64,000 nt of DNA from the NCBI RefSeq assembly GCF_002563775.1, contig NZ_PDJO01000001.1, positions 382,001 through 446,000 on the forward strand. The letters run 5' to 3'. This DNA comes from Thioclava sp. ES.031. Lineage in GTDB: Bacteria; Pseudomonadota; Alphaproteobacteria; Rhodobacterales; Rhodobacteraceae. The notes below the pieces were generated by a model, which did no database searches, was not told the DNA's origin, and saw only the letters and a program-made list of their open reading frames with translations. This document shows positions 10,190 through 20,109 of the stretch, one piece after another (position 1 is the stretch's first letter; each line of letters opens with the position of its first letter). The position numbers and the translations under genes were made by a program.

Positions 10190-10674
10190 TCGAGAAACTG
10201 CTCGGCGGTGCGGGGGCGGTGAAGGCGGCAGGCGAGGCCGCCAGTTCGGTGGCGGAGGTCTTCGTGCCCAATGCCACAAAGGAGCTCGCGGCCGCGCAGG
10301 CCACCTATCTCGCAGCGCTTCAGGAACACGGGGCGGAGTTCGAATACATCCGCCCCGGCCGCTTCGACCGGATCGTGAACGGTCTCAACCGCCTGCCGCG
10401 CCCGGTGCTCGCTTTCGGGATCGTGGGACTCTTCGTCTATGCGATGCTCGACCCGGTCGGCTTCGCGCAGCGGATGGTCGGGCTGAGCTACGTGCCCGAG
10501 CCGCTTTGGTGGCTTCTGGGCGCGGTGGTCAGCTTCTATTTCGGTGCGCGCGAGGCGCATTATTTCCGGATGAAGAAGGTGCCGGCTGTGCCTCCCGCAG
10601 CGCTCGCCACCACTTCGTCAGAGGAAAACGCCGCGCTCTCGGCTTGGCGGGCGGGCGAGAAACCGGCCGGGTAG
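10186..10674 (+). CDS. Holin of the GTA 3TM family
   Basis: Small membrane protein of about 162 residues that should form pores releasing the upstream endolysin. An amphipathic N-terminal region is followed by two clear hydrophobic segments (around VLAFGIVGLFVYAMLDPVGF and PLWWLLGAVVSFYFG) and a soluble, Ala/Pro-rich tail. I chose the ATG at 10186 because its ATGA overlaps the endolysin stop, typical of translational coupling; an ATG 6 bases upstream is also possible. The pair is immediately followed by a dispersed palindromic element. Confidence 0.82.
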   Translation: MIEKLLGGAGAVKAAGEAASSVAEVFVPNATKELAAAQATYLAALQEHGAEFEYIRPGRFDRIVNGLNRLPRPVLAFGIVGLFVYAMLDPVGFAQRMVGLSYVPEPLWWLLGAVVSFYFGAREAHYFRMKKVPAVPPAALATTSSEENAALSAWRAGEKPAG

Positions 10675-10810
10675 GGGGGCGCTGCCCCCGCTCCCTGCGG
10701 GAACTCCCCCGGGATATTTGAGGCAGTTGGAAGAGGGCAGGTTCTTGCTTCCAATTGCCGGAAATATCCCGGGGTGAATTCGCGAAAGCGAAGAGGGGCG
10801 GAGCCCCTGA
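10674..10810. repeat. Dispersed palindromic element, inverted pair (locus A)
   Basis: Two copies face each other in the gap between the convergent holin and metG genes. The left copy has the hairpin GGGGGC-GCT-GCCCCC (10675-10689) and the core CCGGGATATTT (10709-10719). The right copy has the inverse core AAATATCCCGG (10762-10772) and GGGGCGGAGCCCC at its end. The flanks CAGTTGGAAG and CTTCCAATTG are also mutually inverted, so the pair can fold into one long stem. It probably acts as a two-way terminator. Confidence 0.75.
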
Positions 10811-10816
10811 TGCGCC

Positions 10817-12526
10817 TCAGTCGCGGGTGCCTGCGAAGCGTTCCTGCCACTCTTCGCGCTCGTCATCCGTGATCTTGCGGAAGAGCACCTCGGGCGTGGT
10901 GAAGGCGTGGCCTGCGGGCAGCGCTTCGAGCGCCGTTTTCACATCGCCCGGCCAGTCGCGATCCTCGTCGCCCATCGCCTCGAGCATGATCTTCGCCGCA
11001 TCGGGAATGAAGGGCGCGGAGAGCACCGCGTAGATCGGGATCAGGTTCAGCGCGAGCCGTGCGATGGCCGCTGCCTGATCGGGATCGGTCTTGAACACCG
11101 ACCACGGTGCCGACGCCTGCAGGTATTCGTTGCCCGCGACCCAGATCCCGCGCAGCTCCATCGCCGCCTTGCGGATATCCTTCTCTTCCATATGCGTCTC
11201 GTAGGCGCGGATGCGGGTGGTCAGATCCTCGATCAGGGCCGCTTCCTGCTCGCCCCAGCTGCCGCCTTCCGGGATCGCCTCGCCGAATTTCGAGCGGGTG
11301 AACTTGGTGATCCGGCTGACGAAGTTGCCCAGAACATCGGCGAGGTCCTTGTTCGCCGAGACCTGGAAATTCTCCCAGGTGAATTCGGCATCCGCGCTTT
11401 CGGGCGCGTGGGACAGAAGCCACCAGCGCCAGTAATCGGCGGGCAGAAGCTCCAGCGCCTGATCCATGAAGACGCCACGGCCGCGCGAGGTCGAGAACTG
11501 GCCGCCATCGTAGTTCAGGTAGTTGAACGATTTGATGTAATCGACGAGCTTCCACGGCTCGCCCGAGCCAAGGATCGTCGCGGGGAAGCTCAGCGTGTGG
11601 AAGGGTACGTTATCCTTGCCCATGAACTGGGTGTAGGTCACGTCGTCGGCGCCCTTGTCGGTGCGCCACCAGCGTTCCCAGTCGCCGCCCGTCTTCTCGG
11701 TCCACTCCTCGGTCGCGGCGATATATTCGATTGGCGCGTCGAACCAGACATAGAAGACTTTGCCTTCCATGCCCGACCACGGCGCACCCTCGAATTGCGC
11801 GGGCACGCCCCAGCTGAGATCGCGGGTGATGCCGCGGTCCTGTAGCCCGTCGCCGTCATGGAGCCATTTCTTCGCGATCGAGGTGGTCAGCACCGGCCAG
11901 TCGGACTTGCTGTCGATCCACGCATCGAGCTGATCCTTCATCGCCGACTGGCGCAGGAACAGGTGCTTGGTCTCGCGCATCTCCAGATCGGTCGAACCCG
12001 AGATCGTCGAATGCGGGTTGATCAGGTCGACCGGGTCGAGCTGCTTGGTGCAGTTGTCGCATTGATCGCCGCGCGCGCTCTCGAAGCCGCAATTGGGGCA
12101 GGTGCCCTCGATATAGCGGTCGGGCAGGAAGCGCCCGTCGGCCTTGGAATACATCTGGGTTTCCGAGACTTCGCGGATCAGCCCGGCCTCGGCCAGCTTC
12201 ACCGCGAAATGCTGCGTCAGGCGATGGTTCTGCGAGCTGGACGAGCGCCCGAAGTGATCGAAGCTGAGGCGGAAGCCTTCCGCGATCTTGGCCTGCACCT
12301 CGTGCATCTCCGCGCAATATTCGGCGACCGGCTTGCCTGCTTTCGCGGCGGCCAGTTCGGCGGGGGTGCCGTGCTCGTCGGTGGCGCAGATGAACATCAC
12401 CTCGTTGCCCCGCGCGCGCTGGTAGCGGGCGAAGAGATCAGCCGGCAGCTGCGAGCCCACGAGATTGCCGAGGTGCTTGATGCCGTTGATATAGGGAATA
12501 GCCGAGGTAATAAGATGGCGCGCCAT
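10817..12526 (-). CDS. metG: Methionine--tRNA ligase
   Basis: Charges tRNA-Met with methionine in the cytoplasm. A class I synthetase of 569 residues, the short bacterial form without a C-terminal tRNA-binding extension. The HIGH-type motif is at the N-terminus ([15 protein letters not shown]). The zinc knuckle has CPNCG and CDNC pairs around residue 145-165. The KMSKS loop appears as FSTSRG, a variant seen in short MetRS forms. The anticodon-binding helical domain follows. The gene is convergent with the lysis pair across the palindromic element. Confidence 0.96.
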   Translation of the reverse strand: MARHLITSAIPYINGIKHLGNLVGSQLPADLFARYQRARGNEVMFICATDEHGTPAELAAAKAGKPVAEYCAEMHEVQAKIAEGFRLSFDHFGRSSSSQNHRLTQHFAVKLAEAGLIREVSETQMYSKADGRFLPDRYIEGTCPNCGFESARGDQCDNCTKQLDPVDLINPHSTISGSTDLEMRETKHLFLRQSAMKDQLDAWIDSKSDWPVLTTSIAKKWLHDGDGLQDRGITRDLSWGVPAQFEGAPWSGMEGKVFYVWFDAPIEYIAATEEWTEKTGGDWERWWRTDKGADDVTYTQFMGKDNVPFHTLSFPATILGSGEPWKLVDYIKSFNYLNYDGGQFSTSRGRGVFMDQALELLPADYWRWWLLSHAPESADAEFTWENFQVSANKDLADVLGNFVSRITKFTRSKFGEAIPEGGSWGEQEAALIEDLTTRIRAYETHMEEKDIRKAAMELRGIWVAGNEYLQASAPWSVFKTDPDQAAAIARLALNLIPIYAVLSAPFIPDAAKIMLEAMGDEDRDWPGDVKTALEALPAGHAFTTPEVLFRKITDDEREEWQERFAGTRD

Positions 12527-12798
12527 GTAGGACCCTCTTGCTGTGGAGCGTTTGAGCGCGGGTTTACTAGGGAATCATGGGAAGGGCTAGGGGGGAGCGC
12601 CGAGACGCACCGCTTGCGGCTTCAGGGCCAGTCGAGCGTGTGGATCTTGCCGATTGCGTCCTCGGTTTAGCGCCATGTCTCGGTGCTGGCTTGAGTGTAG
12701 GCGACGAGGGCAGAGAGGGTTCTGCATGCCGAAGACTTGCTTTTGCGCAGGTGGCGTCGATAGTCGGGGCGAGACGGAGTGAGCGTAGGGGGCAAGCG

Positions 12799-13509
12799 GT
12801 GCTGATACATGCCGGAGACGATCGGAGCGTTTCGATCGACCTCGCGCTGGCGATCTGGCTGGCGCTGGTCGCGGGGGCGGTGAACGCGGCCGGGTTCCGG
12901 GCGCTTGGCTATTTCTCGGCCAACATGACCGGGAATGTCTCGACCGCCACGGACCTGCTCGCGCTGGGGCGGTTCGGCACGGCGATCTGGTTTCTGCTTC
13001 TGTTGCTGGCCTTCGTCTTCGGGGCCTTTGCGTCTGGCGTGCTGATCGACGTGGGGCAGCGTCGGCGGCTGCACGGGATCTACGCGCTGTCGATCCTGCT
13101 GGAAGCCGCGTTGCTGATCGTGCTGACGATCCTGGACATGGTCTGGGCCGCGGCGATGAGCGAGCACCTGATGATGATCGGGCTCAGCTTCCTGATGGGG
13201 CTGCAGAACGCGGCGAGCACGAAAATCTCGGACGGGCGGGTGCGCACGAGCCATGTGTCCGGCATCGCGACCGATCTGGGGCTGGAGCTTGCGGCGCTTT
13301 TGCCGGGCGCGCGCGATGCGGAAACCAGGCAGGTGCTGCGATCGCGGCTCCTGCTGCATGTCGCGACGCTGTGTTCCTTCTTCGCGGGCGGTATCGCAGG
13401 CGTGCTGGGATATGAGCGCATCGGCCCGATGGTCTTCGCGCTGGCTGCGGCGCTGCTGATCGTCATCGCCGTGCCGGAACTGCGCAAGGTCTATCGCGGG
13501 GGGCGGTGA
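12799..13509 (+). CDS. DUF1275 (YoaK family) membrane protein
   Basis: A 236-residue inner-membrane protein with about six hydrophobic segments. Family hallmarks are AGAVNAAGFRALGYFSANMTGN near the N-terminus and GLQNAASTKISDGRVRTSHV in the middle. The frame is open from 12577, but that leader is Arg-rich and unlike the family. A GTG at 12799 preceded by a G-rich AGGGGG site gives the normal start just before the first membrane segment. Function is unknown; a transport role is often guessed. It ends at a bidirectional terminator shared with rpmE. Confidence 0.82.
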   Translation: MLIHAGDDRSVSIDLALAIWLALVAGAVNAAGFRALGYFSANMTGNVSTATDLLALGRFGTAIWFLLLLLAFVFGAFASGVLIDVGQRRRLHGIYALSILLEAALLIVLTILDMVWAAAMSEHLMMIGLSFLMGLQNAASTKISDGRVRTSHVSGIATDLGLELAALLPGARDAETRQVLRSRLLLHVATLCSFFAGGIAGVLGYERIGPMVFALAAALLIVIAVPELRKVYRGGR

Positions 13510-13542
13510 GGCTTCGATAGAGAGGCGTCGGGGCGCGCATGA

Positions 13543-13569
13543 AAAAGGGCGCCCGCGAGGCGCCCTTTT
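13543..13569. terminator. Bidirectional intrinsic terminator
   Basis: An 11-bp perfect stem, AAAAGGGCGCC pairing with GGCGCCCTTTT, has a 5-base loop and T-runs in both directions. It sits between the convergent DUF1275 and rpmE genes and should end both transcripts. Confidence 0.88.
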
Positions 13570-13593
13570 CCGTAACAGTCATGCAGCTCAGGC

Positions 13594-13815
13594 TTAGAAG
13601 CCGAGGCCGGCATATTTGTTCTTGAACTTCGACACGCGACCACCGGTGTCCATGAGGCGCGACGAACCGCCGTTCCACGCCGGGTGCGAGGTCGGGTCGA
13701 TGTCGAGGGTGAGGGTGTCGCCCTCGGAGCCCCAGGTCGAGCGGGTCTGATACTCGGTCCCGTCGGTCATCTTGACGGTGATCGTGTGGTAGTCGGGATG
13801 GGTTTCGGCTTTCAT
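13594..13815 (-). CDS. rpmE: Large ribosomal subunit protein bL31
   Basis: A 73-residue ribosomal protein. It begins [19 protein letters not shown] and contains [11 protein letters not shown] and KFKNKYAGL, all L31 blocks. The zinc-binding cysteines of the C+ form are absent, so this is the zinc-free type. It follows rplS by 11 bases in the same direction and ends at the bidirectional terminator. Confidence 0.93.
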   Translation of the reverse strand: MKAETHPDYHTITVKMTDGTEYQTRSTWGSEGDTLTLDIDPTSHPAWNGGSSRLMDTGGRVSKFKNKYAGLGF

Positions 13816-13826
13816 CGTCCCGCTCC

Positions 13827-14204
13827 TTATTTCGCAGCTTTGGGCTTGTAGTGGGTGTCTTCGGCGATACGAGCCGACTTACCGCGACGGGCGCGCAGGT
13901 AGTACAGCTTGGCGCGACGCACGCGGCCACGGCGGACCACTTCGATCGAGTCGATGTTGGTCGAATAGAGCGGGAACACACGCTCCACGCCTTCGCCGAA
14001 GGAGATCTTGCGCACGGTGAACGAAGCCGCCAGCGTGTCGCCGCCCTTGCGCGAGATGCAGACGCCTTCATAGGCCTGCACGCGCGAACGGGTGCCTTCG
14101 GTCACTTTGTAGCCGACGCGAATGGTGTCACCGGCTTTGAAATCCGGGATGGTCTTGTTGAGCTCGGCGATTTGTTCCGCCTCGAGCTGTGCGATCAGGT
14201 TCAT
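13827..14204 (-). CDS. rplS: Large ribosomal subunit protein bL19
   Basis: A 125-residue ribosomal protein at the subunit interface. Typical L19 blocks are [19 protein letters not shown] and [20 protein letters not shown]. It is cotranscribed with rpmE. In the usual rpsP-rimM-trmD-rplS operon it follows trmD directly. Here about 670 bases with an opposite-strand lipoprotein gene and a leftward terminator intervene, so it probably has its own promoter. Confidence 0.96.
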   Translation of the reverse strand: MNLIAQLEAEQIAELNKTIPDFKAGDTIRVGYKVTEGTRSRVQAYEGVCISRKGGDTLAASFTVRKISFGEGVERVFPLYSTNIDSIEVVRRGRVRRAKLYYLRARRGKSARIAEDTHYKPKAAK

Positions 14205-14597
14205 CGCAACGTCCTTTCACATGCTCACGGTTTGTCCCGTGAAGGTTTCGCCGCCTCAGAGCTCCGCGTCTTCATCGGGTCCGGTCGCCTTTTCAGGGTC
14301 GCGCCCGCGGGAGATTTCAGGTCGTCTTTCGCTTTTTGCGCCCTTCGCCGGTGCCGTGTCGCGGACCGAAGAAGGCTCCGCCGGGCAACAGCAAAAGGGT
14401 CCGAGGGCCGATTCCGGCTCCGGACCCGCGCGTATTACGGGGAAATGGGTAACGGATCAAGGGGGAAGTGGGGGTGGCGAGGTTCGCTATGCGGACGAGG
14501 CGAACATCTGGTATCATTCGAGAACCTGAGGTTCGACGGACCTAGGCGCCTGCGAAAATCTGATTGGAAAGCAAACAGAAGCCGGGAAGAGCATACA
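14205..14597. other. Leader region upstream of rplS, no supported gene
   Basis: This stretch of about 390 bases has no frame I can support. It holds a leftward terminator-like hairpin at 14393-14427 and, between that and rplS, a GC-rich leader of about 190 bases that should carry the rplS promoter or a ribosomal-protein control element. The rightward upstream region of the small lipoprotein gene lies at its other end. Confidence 0.5.
14393..14427 (-). terminator. Leftward terminator or attenuator upstream of rplS
   Basis: Stem GGGTCCG (14397-14403) and CGGACCC (14421-14427) can extend inward through GGGCCG/CGGCTC-type pairs. On the minus strand the stem is followed by TTTT. It lies about 190 bases upstream of rplS, so it either ends the trmD transcript or attenuates rplS expression. 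Confidence 0.55.
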
Positions 14598-14810
14598 GTG
14601 CAACCAAAAGGACTTATCTTGCTTGTATGCGTGCTACCAATCGCAGCGGTCGGTTGTACGCCATCCCTGAACTCTGGCCCTGTAATAATAGGCTCGACAG
14701 CCACCGGTGATCTAATGACGCCAGAGGCGGCGGAGTTGAAATGTCAGGAAATCGGGAAAAAATCTACACTTCGGATTACACAAAGCCGGACCGATAATGT
14801 CTGTATTTAG
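14598..14810 (+). CDS. Small predicted lipoprotein inserted between trmD and rplS
   Basis: A GTG at 14598 preceded by GGGAAGAG opens a 70-codon frame. The product begins with a short basic start and a hydrophobic stretch, then lipobox AVGC near residue 20, so a mature lipoprotein of about 51 residues is predicted. The mature part is TPSLNSGPVIIGSTATGDL and onward, with two more cysteines that could pair. It lies on the strand opposite to the flanking trmD and rplS, and its codons are noticeably more AT-rich than those of its neighbours, consistent with recent acquisition. No family is recognised. Confidence 0.5.
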   Translation: MQPKGLILLVCVLPIAAVGCTPSLNSGPVIIGSTATGDLMTPEAAELKCQEIGKKSTLRITQSRTDNVCI

Positions 14811-14822
14811 GTCTAGATTCCA

Positions 14823-14873
14823 AGTGTTGAGCCAAGGGGCGCGAAGCTTCTAGATGCACCTTGGGCTTCAACT
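14823..14873. terminator. Imperfect inverted repeat, possible terminator
   Basis: AGTGTTGAGCCAAGG (14823-14837) is nearly complementary to CCTTGGGCTTCAACT (14859-14873), with one or two bulges. It sits between the convergent lipoprotein and trmD genes. It has no strong T-run, so the terminator call is weak. Confidence 0.4.
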
Positions 14874-14878
14874 GGCCC

Positions 14879-15688
14879 TCACTCCCCACGCTTCTTCCAC
14901 AAATCCGGCCGCCGTTCCTGCGTGAGCTTTTCGCTCATCTCGCGGCGCCAGTCTTCGATCTTCTTGTGGTTCCCCGAGGTCAGCACTTCGGGGGTCGAAC
15001 GGCCTTCCCATTCGGCGGGGCGGGTGTATTGGGGATGCTCCAGCAGCCCGCTGGAATGGCTTTCCTCGACCGCGCTCTCGGCATTGCCGAGCACGCCCGG
15101 AAGAAGCCGCACGGTGGCGTCGATCAGCACTTGGGCGGCCACTTCGCCCCCCGTCAGGACGAAATCGCCGATCGAGACTTCCTCGACGCCGAAATGTTCC
15201 AGCACACGCTCGTCCACGCCTTCGAACCGCCCGCAAAGAAGCGTCATGCCATCGGCCTCGGCAAAGCGGCGCGCCATCTCCTGCGTCAGGGGCTTGCCGC
15301 GCGGCGAGAGATAGACGACCGGCCAGCGCGCGCGGTCATCCGGCGTGCCGTGGGCGGCCTGCTTGAGCGCCTCGCCCACCACATCGGCGCGCAGCACCAT
15401 GCCCGCGCCGCCACCGGCGGGGGTGTCGTCGACGTTGCGGTGCTTGCCGATGCCGAAGGGGCGCAGGTCGATCGTCTCCAGCGCCCAGAGGCCCAGATCG
15501 CGGGCGCGGCCCAGAAGGCTCAGGCCCAGCGTGCCGGGGAAGGCTTCGGGGAAGAGCGTGACGATCTTCGCGGTCCACGCGCCTTTCAGTCGCGGCGGCT
15601 CGTCCATCAGCGAACTGGGCTTGCGCGTCGGCGAGATCGTCAGGCGGCCATGCGACTTGGTCGCGAGCTTGGGTTTGTCGTCACTCAT
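14879..15688 (-). CDS. trmD: tRNA (guanine-N1)-methyltransferase
   Basis: Methylates G37 of tRNAs next to the anticodon to prevent frameshifting. The SPOUT-fold protein has 269 residues and shows TrmD signatures: KIVTLFPEAFPG near the start, VYLSPRGKPLTQEMARRFAE and CGRFEGVDERV, then IGDFVLTGGEVAA (the knotted SAM site). The frame opens much further upstream, but the ATG at 15688 overlaps the stop of the upstream sulfotransferase gene by 8 bases. It is in the rpsP-rimM-trmD order, with the sulfotransferase gene inserted. Confidence 0.95.
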   Translation of the reverse strand: MSDDKPKLATKSHGRLTISPTRKPSSLMDEPPRLKGAWTAKIVTLFPEAFPGTLGLSLLGRARDLGLWALETIDLRPFGIGKHRNVDDTPAGGGAGMVLRADVVGEALKQAAHGTPDDRARWPVVYLSPRGKPLTQEMARRFAEADGMTLLCGRFEGVDERVLEHFGVEEVSIGDFVLTGGEVAAQVLIDATVRLLPGVLGNAESAVEESHSSGLLEHPQYTRPAEWEGRSTPEVLTSGNHKKIEDWRREMSEKLTQERRPDLWKKRGE

Positions 15689-16496
15689 CGGATTTCGCCT
15701 CTGCCTCTTCGCGCCATGCTGCCCGCAATATGGCGCGCTTTTTCTCTTTTGTAGCCTCGCGCGGCAACCCTTCCGCGTTGATTGCGGCGAGTTGGTCGGC
15801 CAGCGCCGCCCGGTCCACCCTCCGCGGGCGTGCATTGGCCGTGATCCCGAGGCCCAGCGACGCGCGCACCTCGGGGGGGACGCCCATGAGATCGAGGAGC
15901 GGCGTCAGCGGGCCGTGGGGATTGTCGCGGGCTTCGTCGAGCATCACCCATGTCACCGGGGCGGGGTCCACAGTGCTCACGATCGCACGCAGAACGGGGG
16001 CGAGGTCGAAGCCCGACAGTCGTTTGCGGAAGCTGTCGAGCGTGTCCGTCAACATGCCGCTGCGCACATGCTGCCAATGCAGGCTCTCGATCCACGCGGT
16101 CTTTTCGCGCGTCGTCAGAAACAGCTGCAACTCCAGCGCGTCTTCGTATTTCGCGCGGAATACCTCGGCCAGCGCGCCCATCAGGGCGGGCGTCGCGGAA
16201 TAGTCCAGCACGCCATCGCGGCCCGGCATATGGCCTGCGAGCCCTTCGATCGAGATCACGGCCTGCGTGCTGTCTTCGGGAAGGGCATCGGCCCAATTGG
16301 CGAGCGCGGCTTGATAGAGCCCCAACTCGAACGGATCGCGCGTCAGCGAATAGGCTCGGGCGGCGGCGGCTGCGTCGGGAATATCCTCGCGCAGCGCGAT
16401 CACCCAATCTGGCAGATGGGCGCTGGCTTCGCGCAGTCCGGTCTGGATCGTGGAGGTGCCGGTCTTGTGAAAGCCCGGATGGACGATCACGCGCAT
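15681..16496 (-). CDS. Sulfotransferase-like protein within the rimM-trmD operon
   Basis: A 271-residue protein with the P-loop-like PAPS-binding motif at its extreme N-terminus (HPGFHKTGTSTIQTGLREA), as in sulfotransferases that start HxGFHKTGTxxIQ. A second block, LFLTTREKTAWIESLHWQ, resembles the 3'-phosphate-binding region. No membrane segment is seen. It begins 4 bases after the rimM stop and overlaps the trmD start by 8 bases, so it is fully integrated in the operon. The acceptor substrate is unknown. A P-loop protein with another role is possible. Confidence 0.7.
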   Translation of the reverse strand: MRVIVHPGFHKTGTSTIQTGLREASAHLPDWVIALREDIPDAAAAARAYSLTRDPFELGLYQAALANWADALPEDSTQAVISIEGLAGHMPGRDGVLDYSATPALMGALAEVFRAKYEDALELQLFLTTREKTAWIESLHWQHVRSGMLTDTLDSFRKRLSGFDLAPVLRAIVSTVDPAPVTWVMLDEARDNPHGPLTPLLDLMGVPPEVRASLGLGITANARPRRVDRAALADQLAAINAEGLPREATKEKKRAILRAAWREEAEAKSDE

Positions 16497-16500
16497 CCGA

Positions 16501-17007
16501 TTACAGATCCTCGGGCGGGTCGGCGACGATGCGCTGCGCGGCGAGGTCCACGGTCGGCACGATGGCCTTGGTGAAGGGCAGCAGTAGCGCCTGTTTGCGC
16601 CCGGGCGCGTAGATTTCGAGAATGTCGCCCGCGCCGTGATTGTGGACCGCGCGCACGGTGCCGATCTTGGCGCCGCCGGTATCGACCACCGTCAGCCCGA
16701 TCAGGTCGGCATGGTAGAATTCGTCGTCAGGAAGAGAGGGCAGCTTGTCGCGGTCGGCCCAGAGGGTCACCCCGCGTAGCGCATCAGCCTCTTCCTTCGT
16801 GGCCACGCCCGACAGTCGCGCGCCAAGCCCGTTTTTCAGGCCCCGCGTCAGCGTCACGTCGAACTGGCGCGCGCCGTCTTCGGTATAAAGCGGGGCGTAG
16901 CCCACGATATCCTCGGGTTCGGCGCAGAAACTCTTGAGGCGCACTTCGCCCTGCACGCCGAAAGCTCCGGCAATGGCACCCACGCAGACGCGTTCGGGTT
17001 GGGTCAT
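16501..17007 (-). CDS. rimM: Ribosome maturation factor RimM
   Basis: A 168-residue assembly factor for the 30S head that works with uS19. It begins [20 protein letters not shown], the family signature. A PRC-barrel domain in the second half includes [20 protein letters not shown] and ends [12 protein letters not shown]. The frame extends 15 codons upstream, but the ATG at 17007 has the binding site AGAGGA. Located between rpsP and the sulfotransferase gene. Confidence 0.94.
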   Translation of the reverse strand: MTQPERVCVGAIAGAFGVQGEVRLKSFCAEPEDIVGYAPLYTEDGARQFDVTLTRGLKNGLGARLSGVATKEEADALRGVTLWADRDKLPSLPDDEFYHADLIGLTVVDTGGAKIGTVRAVHNHGAGDILEIYAPGRKQALLLPFTKAIVPTVDLAAQRIVADPPEDL

Positions 17008-17090
17008 GATGCGGTCCTCTGTGCTAGATCGGATGGGGCAGGGGCCGGGCACCTATCGCGCCCGGCCCGCCAGCCATCCATAGCTGCCGA

Positions 17091-17465
17091 TTATTCTTCG
17101 GCGGGTGCTTCTTCAGCGGCGTTCGCCTCGGCGGCCTTGGCGGCACGCTGCTCGGCGCGCTCCTGGGCTTTCTTGCCCGGAACGGCTTTCTTCATGTTGG
17201 CGCGGGTCGGCTTGCTGCGCTCGCCAGCGGCTTCGAGGAAGCGCGCGATGCGGTCGGTCGGCTGCGCGCCCTGGTCGAGCCAGTACTTCACGCGCTCGAT
17301 GTTCATCTTCACGCGGTCTTCGCTGTCTTTCGGCAGCAGCGGGTTGTAGGTGCCCAGCTTCTCGAGGAAGCGGCCGTCACGCGGCATGCGCGAGTCGGTA
17401 GCGACGATCGAATAGAACGGACGCTTCTTGGAACCCCCACGAGCGAGGCGGATTTTCATAGCCAT
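17091..17465 (-). CDS. rpsP: Small ribosomal subunit protein bS16
   Basis: A 124-residue ribosomal protein. The N-terminal 80 residues are the conserved S16 fold ([35 protein letters not shown]). The last 40 residues form an Ala/Glu-rich charged tail common in alphaproteobacteria. The binding site AAGGAG precedes the ATG. An internal ATG two codons later is an alternative start. First ribosomal gene of the rpsP-rimM-trmD run, downstream of the chorismate mutase gene. Confidence 0.96.
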   Translation of the reverse strand: MAMKIRLARGGSKKRPFYSIVATDSRMPRDGRFLEKLGTYNPLLPKDSEDRVKMNIERVKYWLDQGAQPTDRIARFLEAAGERSKPTRANMKKAVPGKKAQERAEQRAAKAAEANAAEEAPAEE

Positions 17466-17510
17466 GTCAGTTGTCTCCTTTGGATGGCTGGTGATGGGCC
17501 GGATGGCCCG

Positions 17511-17807
17511 TCATTTCTGGAATTTCTCGTGATGCCGGATCACTTCCGAAATCACGAAATTGAGGAACTTCTTCGCGAATTCCGGGTCGAGCCCGGAATC
17601 GCTCGCCAGCTTTTCGAGCCGGGCGATCTGCTTGGCCTCCCGATCGGGATCGGAGGGCGGAAGGTCGTGCTCTGCCTTCAGCTTGCCGACGGCCTGCGTC
17701 TGGGCAAAGCGTTCGGCCAGCGTGTAGATCATCACCGCATCGAGCCGGTCGATGCTGTCGCGATGCTCTTTCAGCAACTCAGCGGCACGGGTGGTTGCAT
17801 CGCTCAT
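17511..17807 (-). CDS. Chorismate mutase, AroQ type
   Basis: A 98-residue all-helical enzyme converting chorismate to prephenate for Phe/Tyr synthesis. Visible blocks are HRDSIDRLDAVMIYTLAERF and AVGKLKAEHDLPPSDPDRE, which match the AroQ helix 1 and the catalytic Lys/Arg region, then FVISEVIRHHEKFQ. The ATG at 17807 overlaps the GNAT stop by ATGA, so translation is coupled. The longer frame through 18272 has no support. Confidence 0.9.
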   Translation of the reverse strand: MSDATTRAAELLKEHRDSIDRLDAVMIYTLAERFAQTQAVGKLKAEHDLPPSDPDREAKQIARLEKLASDSGLDPEFAKKFLNFVISEVIRHHEKFQK

Positions 17808-18346
17808 GCGGCGGCCTCCTTCGGTGCGGGGTGGCGCCAGACGACGATCGGCGGCTCCCCGGGATAGGCGGCCTGCGGGTCGGGGCGCGCGCCCAGACGC
17901 TCGGCCAACGCGGTCGAACGGGTGTTGTTCGGGTCGATGTAGCTGACCGCGGTGGACCAGTTCAGATCCCGGAACGCATGCGCGATCACCGCGCGTGCAG
18001 CCTCGGCCACGTAGCCCTTGCCCTCGGCGTCTTCCGACCAGACCGACCACGCGATCTCGGCCTCGGGCCAGCTCTCGGGCATCCAGGGACCGAGCGCCCC
18101 GAACCCCTGATCCGAGCCGCGCTCGGTCATCACGAACATGCCCCAGCCGCGCAGCACCCAATGGCCGGTGATCGCCGCGAAGCTGCGCCAGGCGGCTTCC
18201 GGGGTCGGCTCTTTCACCGGGCGGAACCAGTGGCTGCGCTCGGACATGTAGAAGTCGCGCCATGCCGCCCAATCCGCAGCCTTCGGGGCGCGGAGCACGA
18301 GACGCTCGGTCTCGAGAACAGGGGTGGGAGACAGCGCGACGGTCAT
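17804..18346 (-). CDS. GNAT family N-acetyltransferase
   Basis: A 180-residue acetyltransferase of the RimJ/RimL-like (Acetyltransf_3) type. It starts with LETERLVLRAPKAADWAAWRDFY. The acetyl-CoA-binding region is EDAEGKGYVAEAARAVIAHAF, and YIDPNNTRSTALAERLGA is the usual C-terminal motif. The start at 18346 lies 4 bases after the ffh stop, and the stop overlaps chorismate mutase. The substrate is unknown; protein N-termini or small molecules are both possible. Confidence 0.88.
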   Translation of the reverse strand: MTVALSPTPVLETERLVLRAPKAADWAAWRDFYMSERSHWFRPVKEPTPEAAWRSFAAITGHWVLRGWGMFVMTERGSDQGFGALGPWMPESWPEAEIAWSVWSEDAEGKGYVAEAARAVIAHAFRDLNWSTAVSYIDPNNTRSTALAERLGARPDPQAAYPGEPPIVVWRHPAPKEAAA

Positions 18347-18350
18347 CGGG

Positions 18351-19850
<1,500 letters not shown>

Positions 19851-19988
19851 GGGCCACCCTCCTGTGATTGGGGCCGGGACAAACGACAAGCGCACCAGTG
19901 GGCGCAACGCGCTGACTGGTGGCGATCCCGACCTCATGCCGGGACCGGAGGGATTCGTCCTCCGGGGAAATCTCGCGTGAACTATGAC

Positions 19989-20023
19989 AAAGGCCCCGCG
20001 GAGTCAACCGCGACAGGGGCTTT
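19989..20023. other. GC-rich hairpin between ffh and ada
   Basis: Nested inverted repeats AAAG/CTTT, CCCC/GGGG and CGCGG/CCGCG fold around AGTCAA. It lies in the divergent region between ffh and ada, where a terminator is not expected. A leader structure or an element limiting cross-transcription is possible. Confidence 0.35.
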
Positions 20024-20109
20024 GCGCCTGTCGGCCTCGCCAGTTGGCAAAGTGAAATCGCCGCCCGTTTTTCGGCGGCGGGGTGCTGCGGGAGTGGTAA
20101 TGTCGCGCC

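Noticed and set aside
9578..10674. Prophage remnant
   Set aside because: Only the endolysin-holin pair is present; there is no integrase, capsid, tail or attachment repeat around it, and ccmE and metG are normal chromosomal neighbours.
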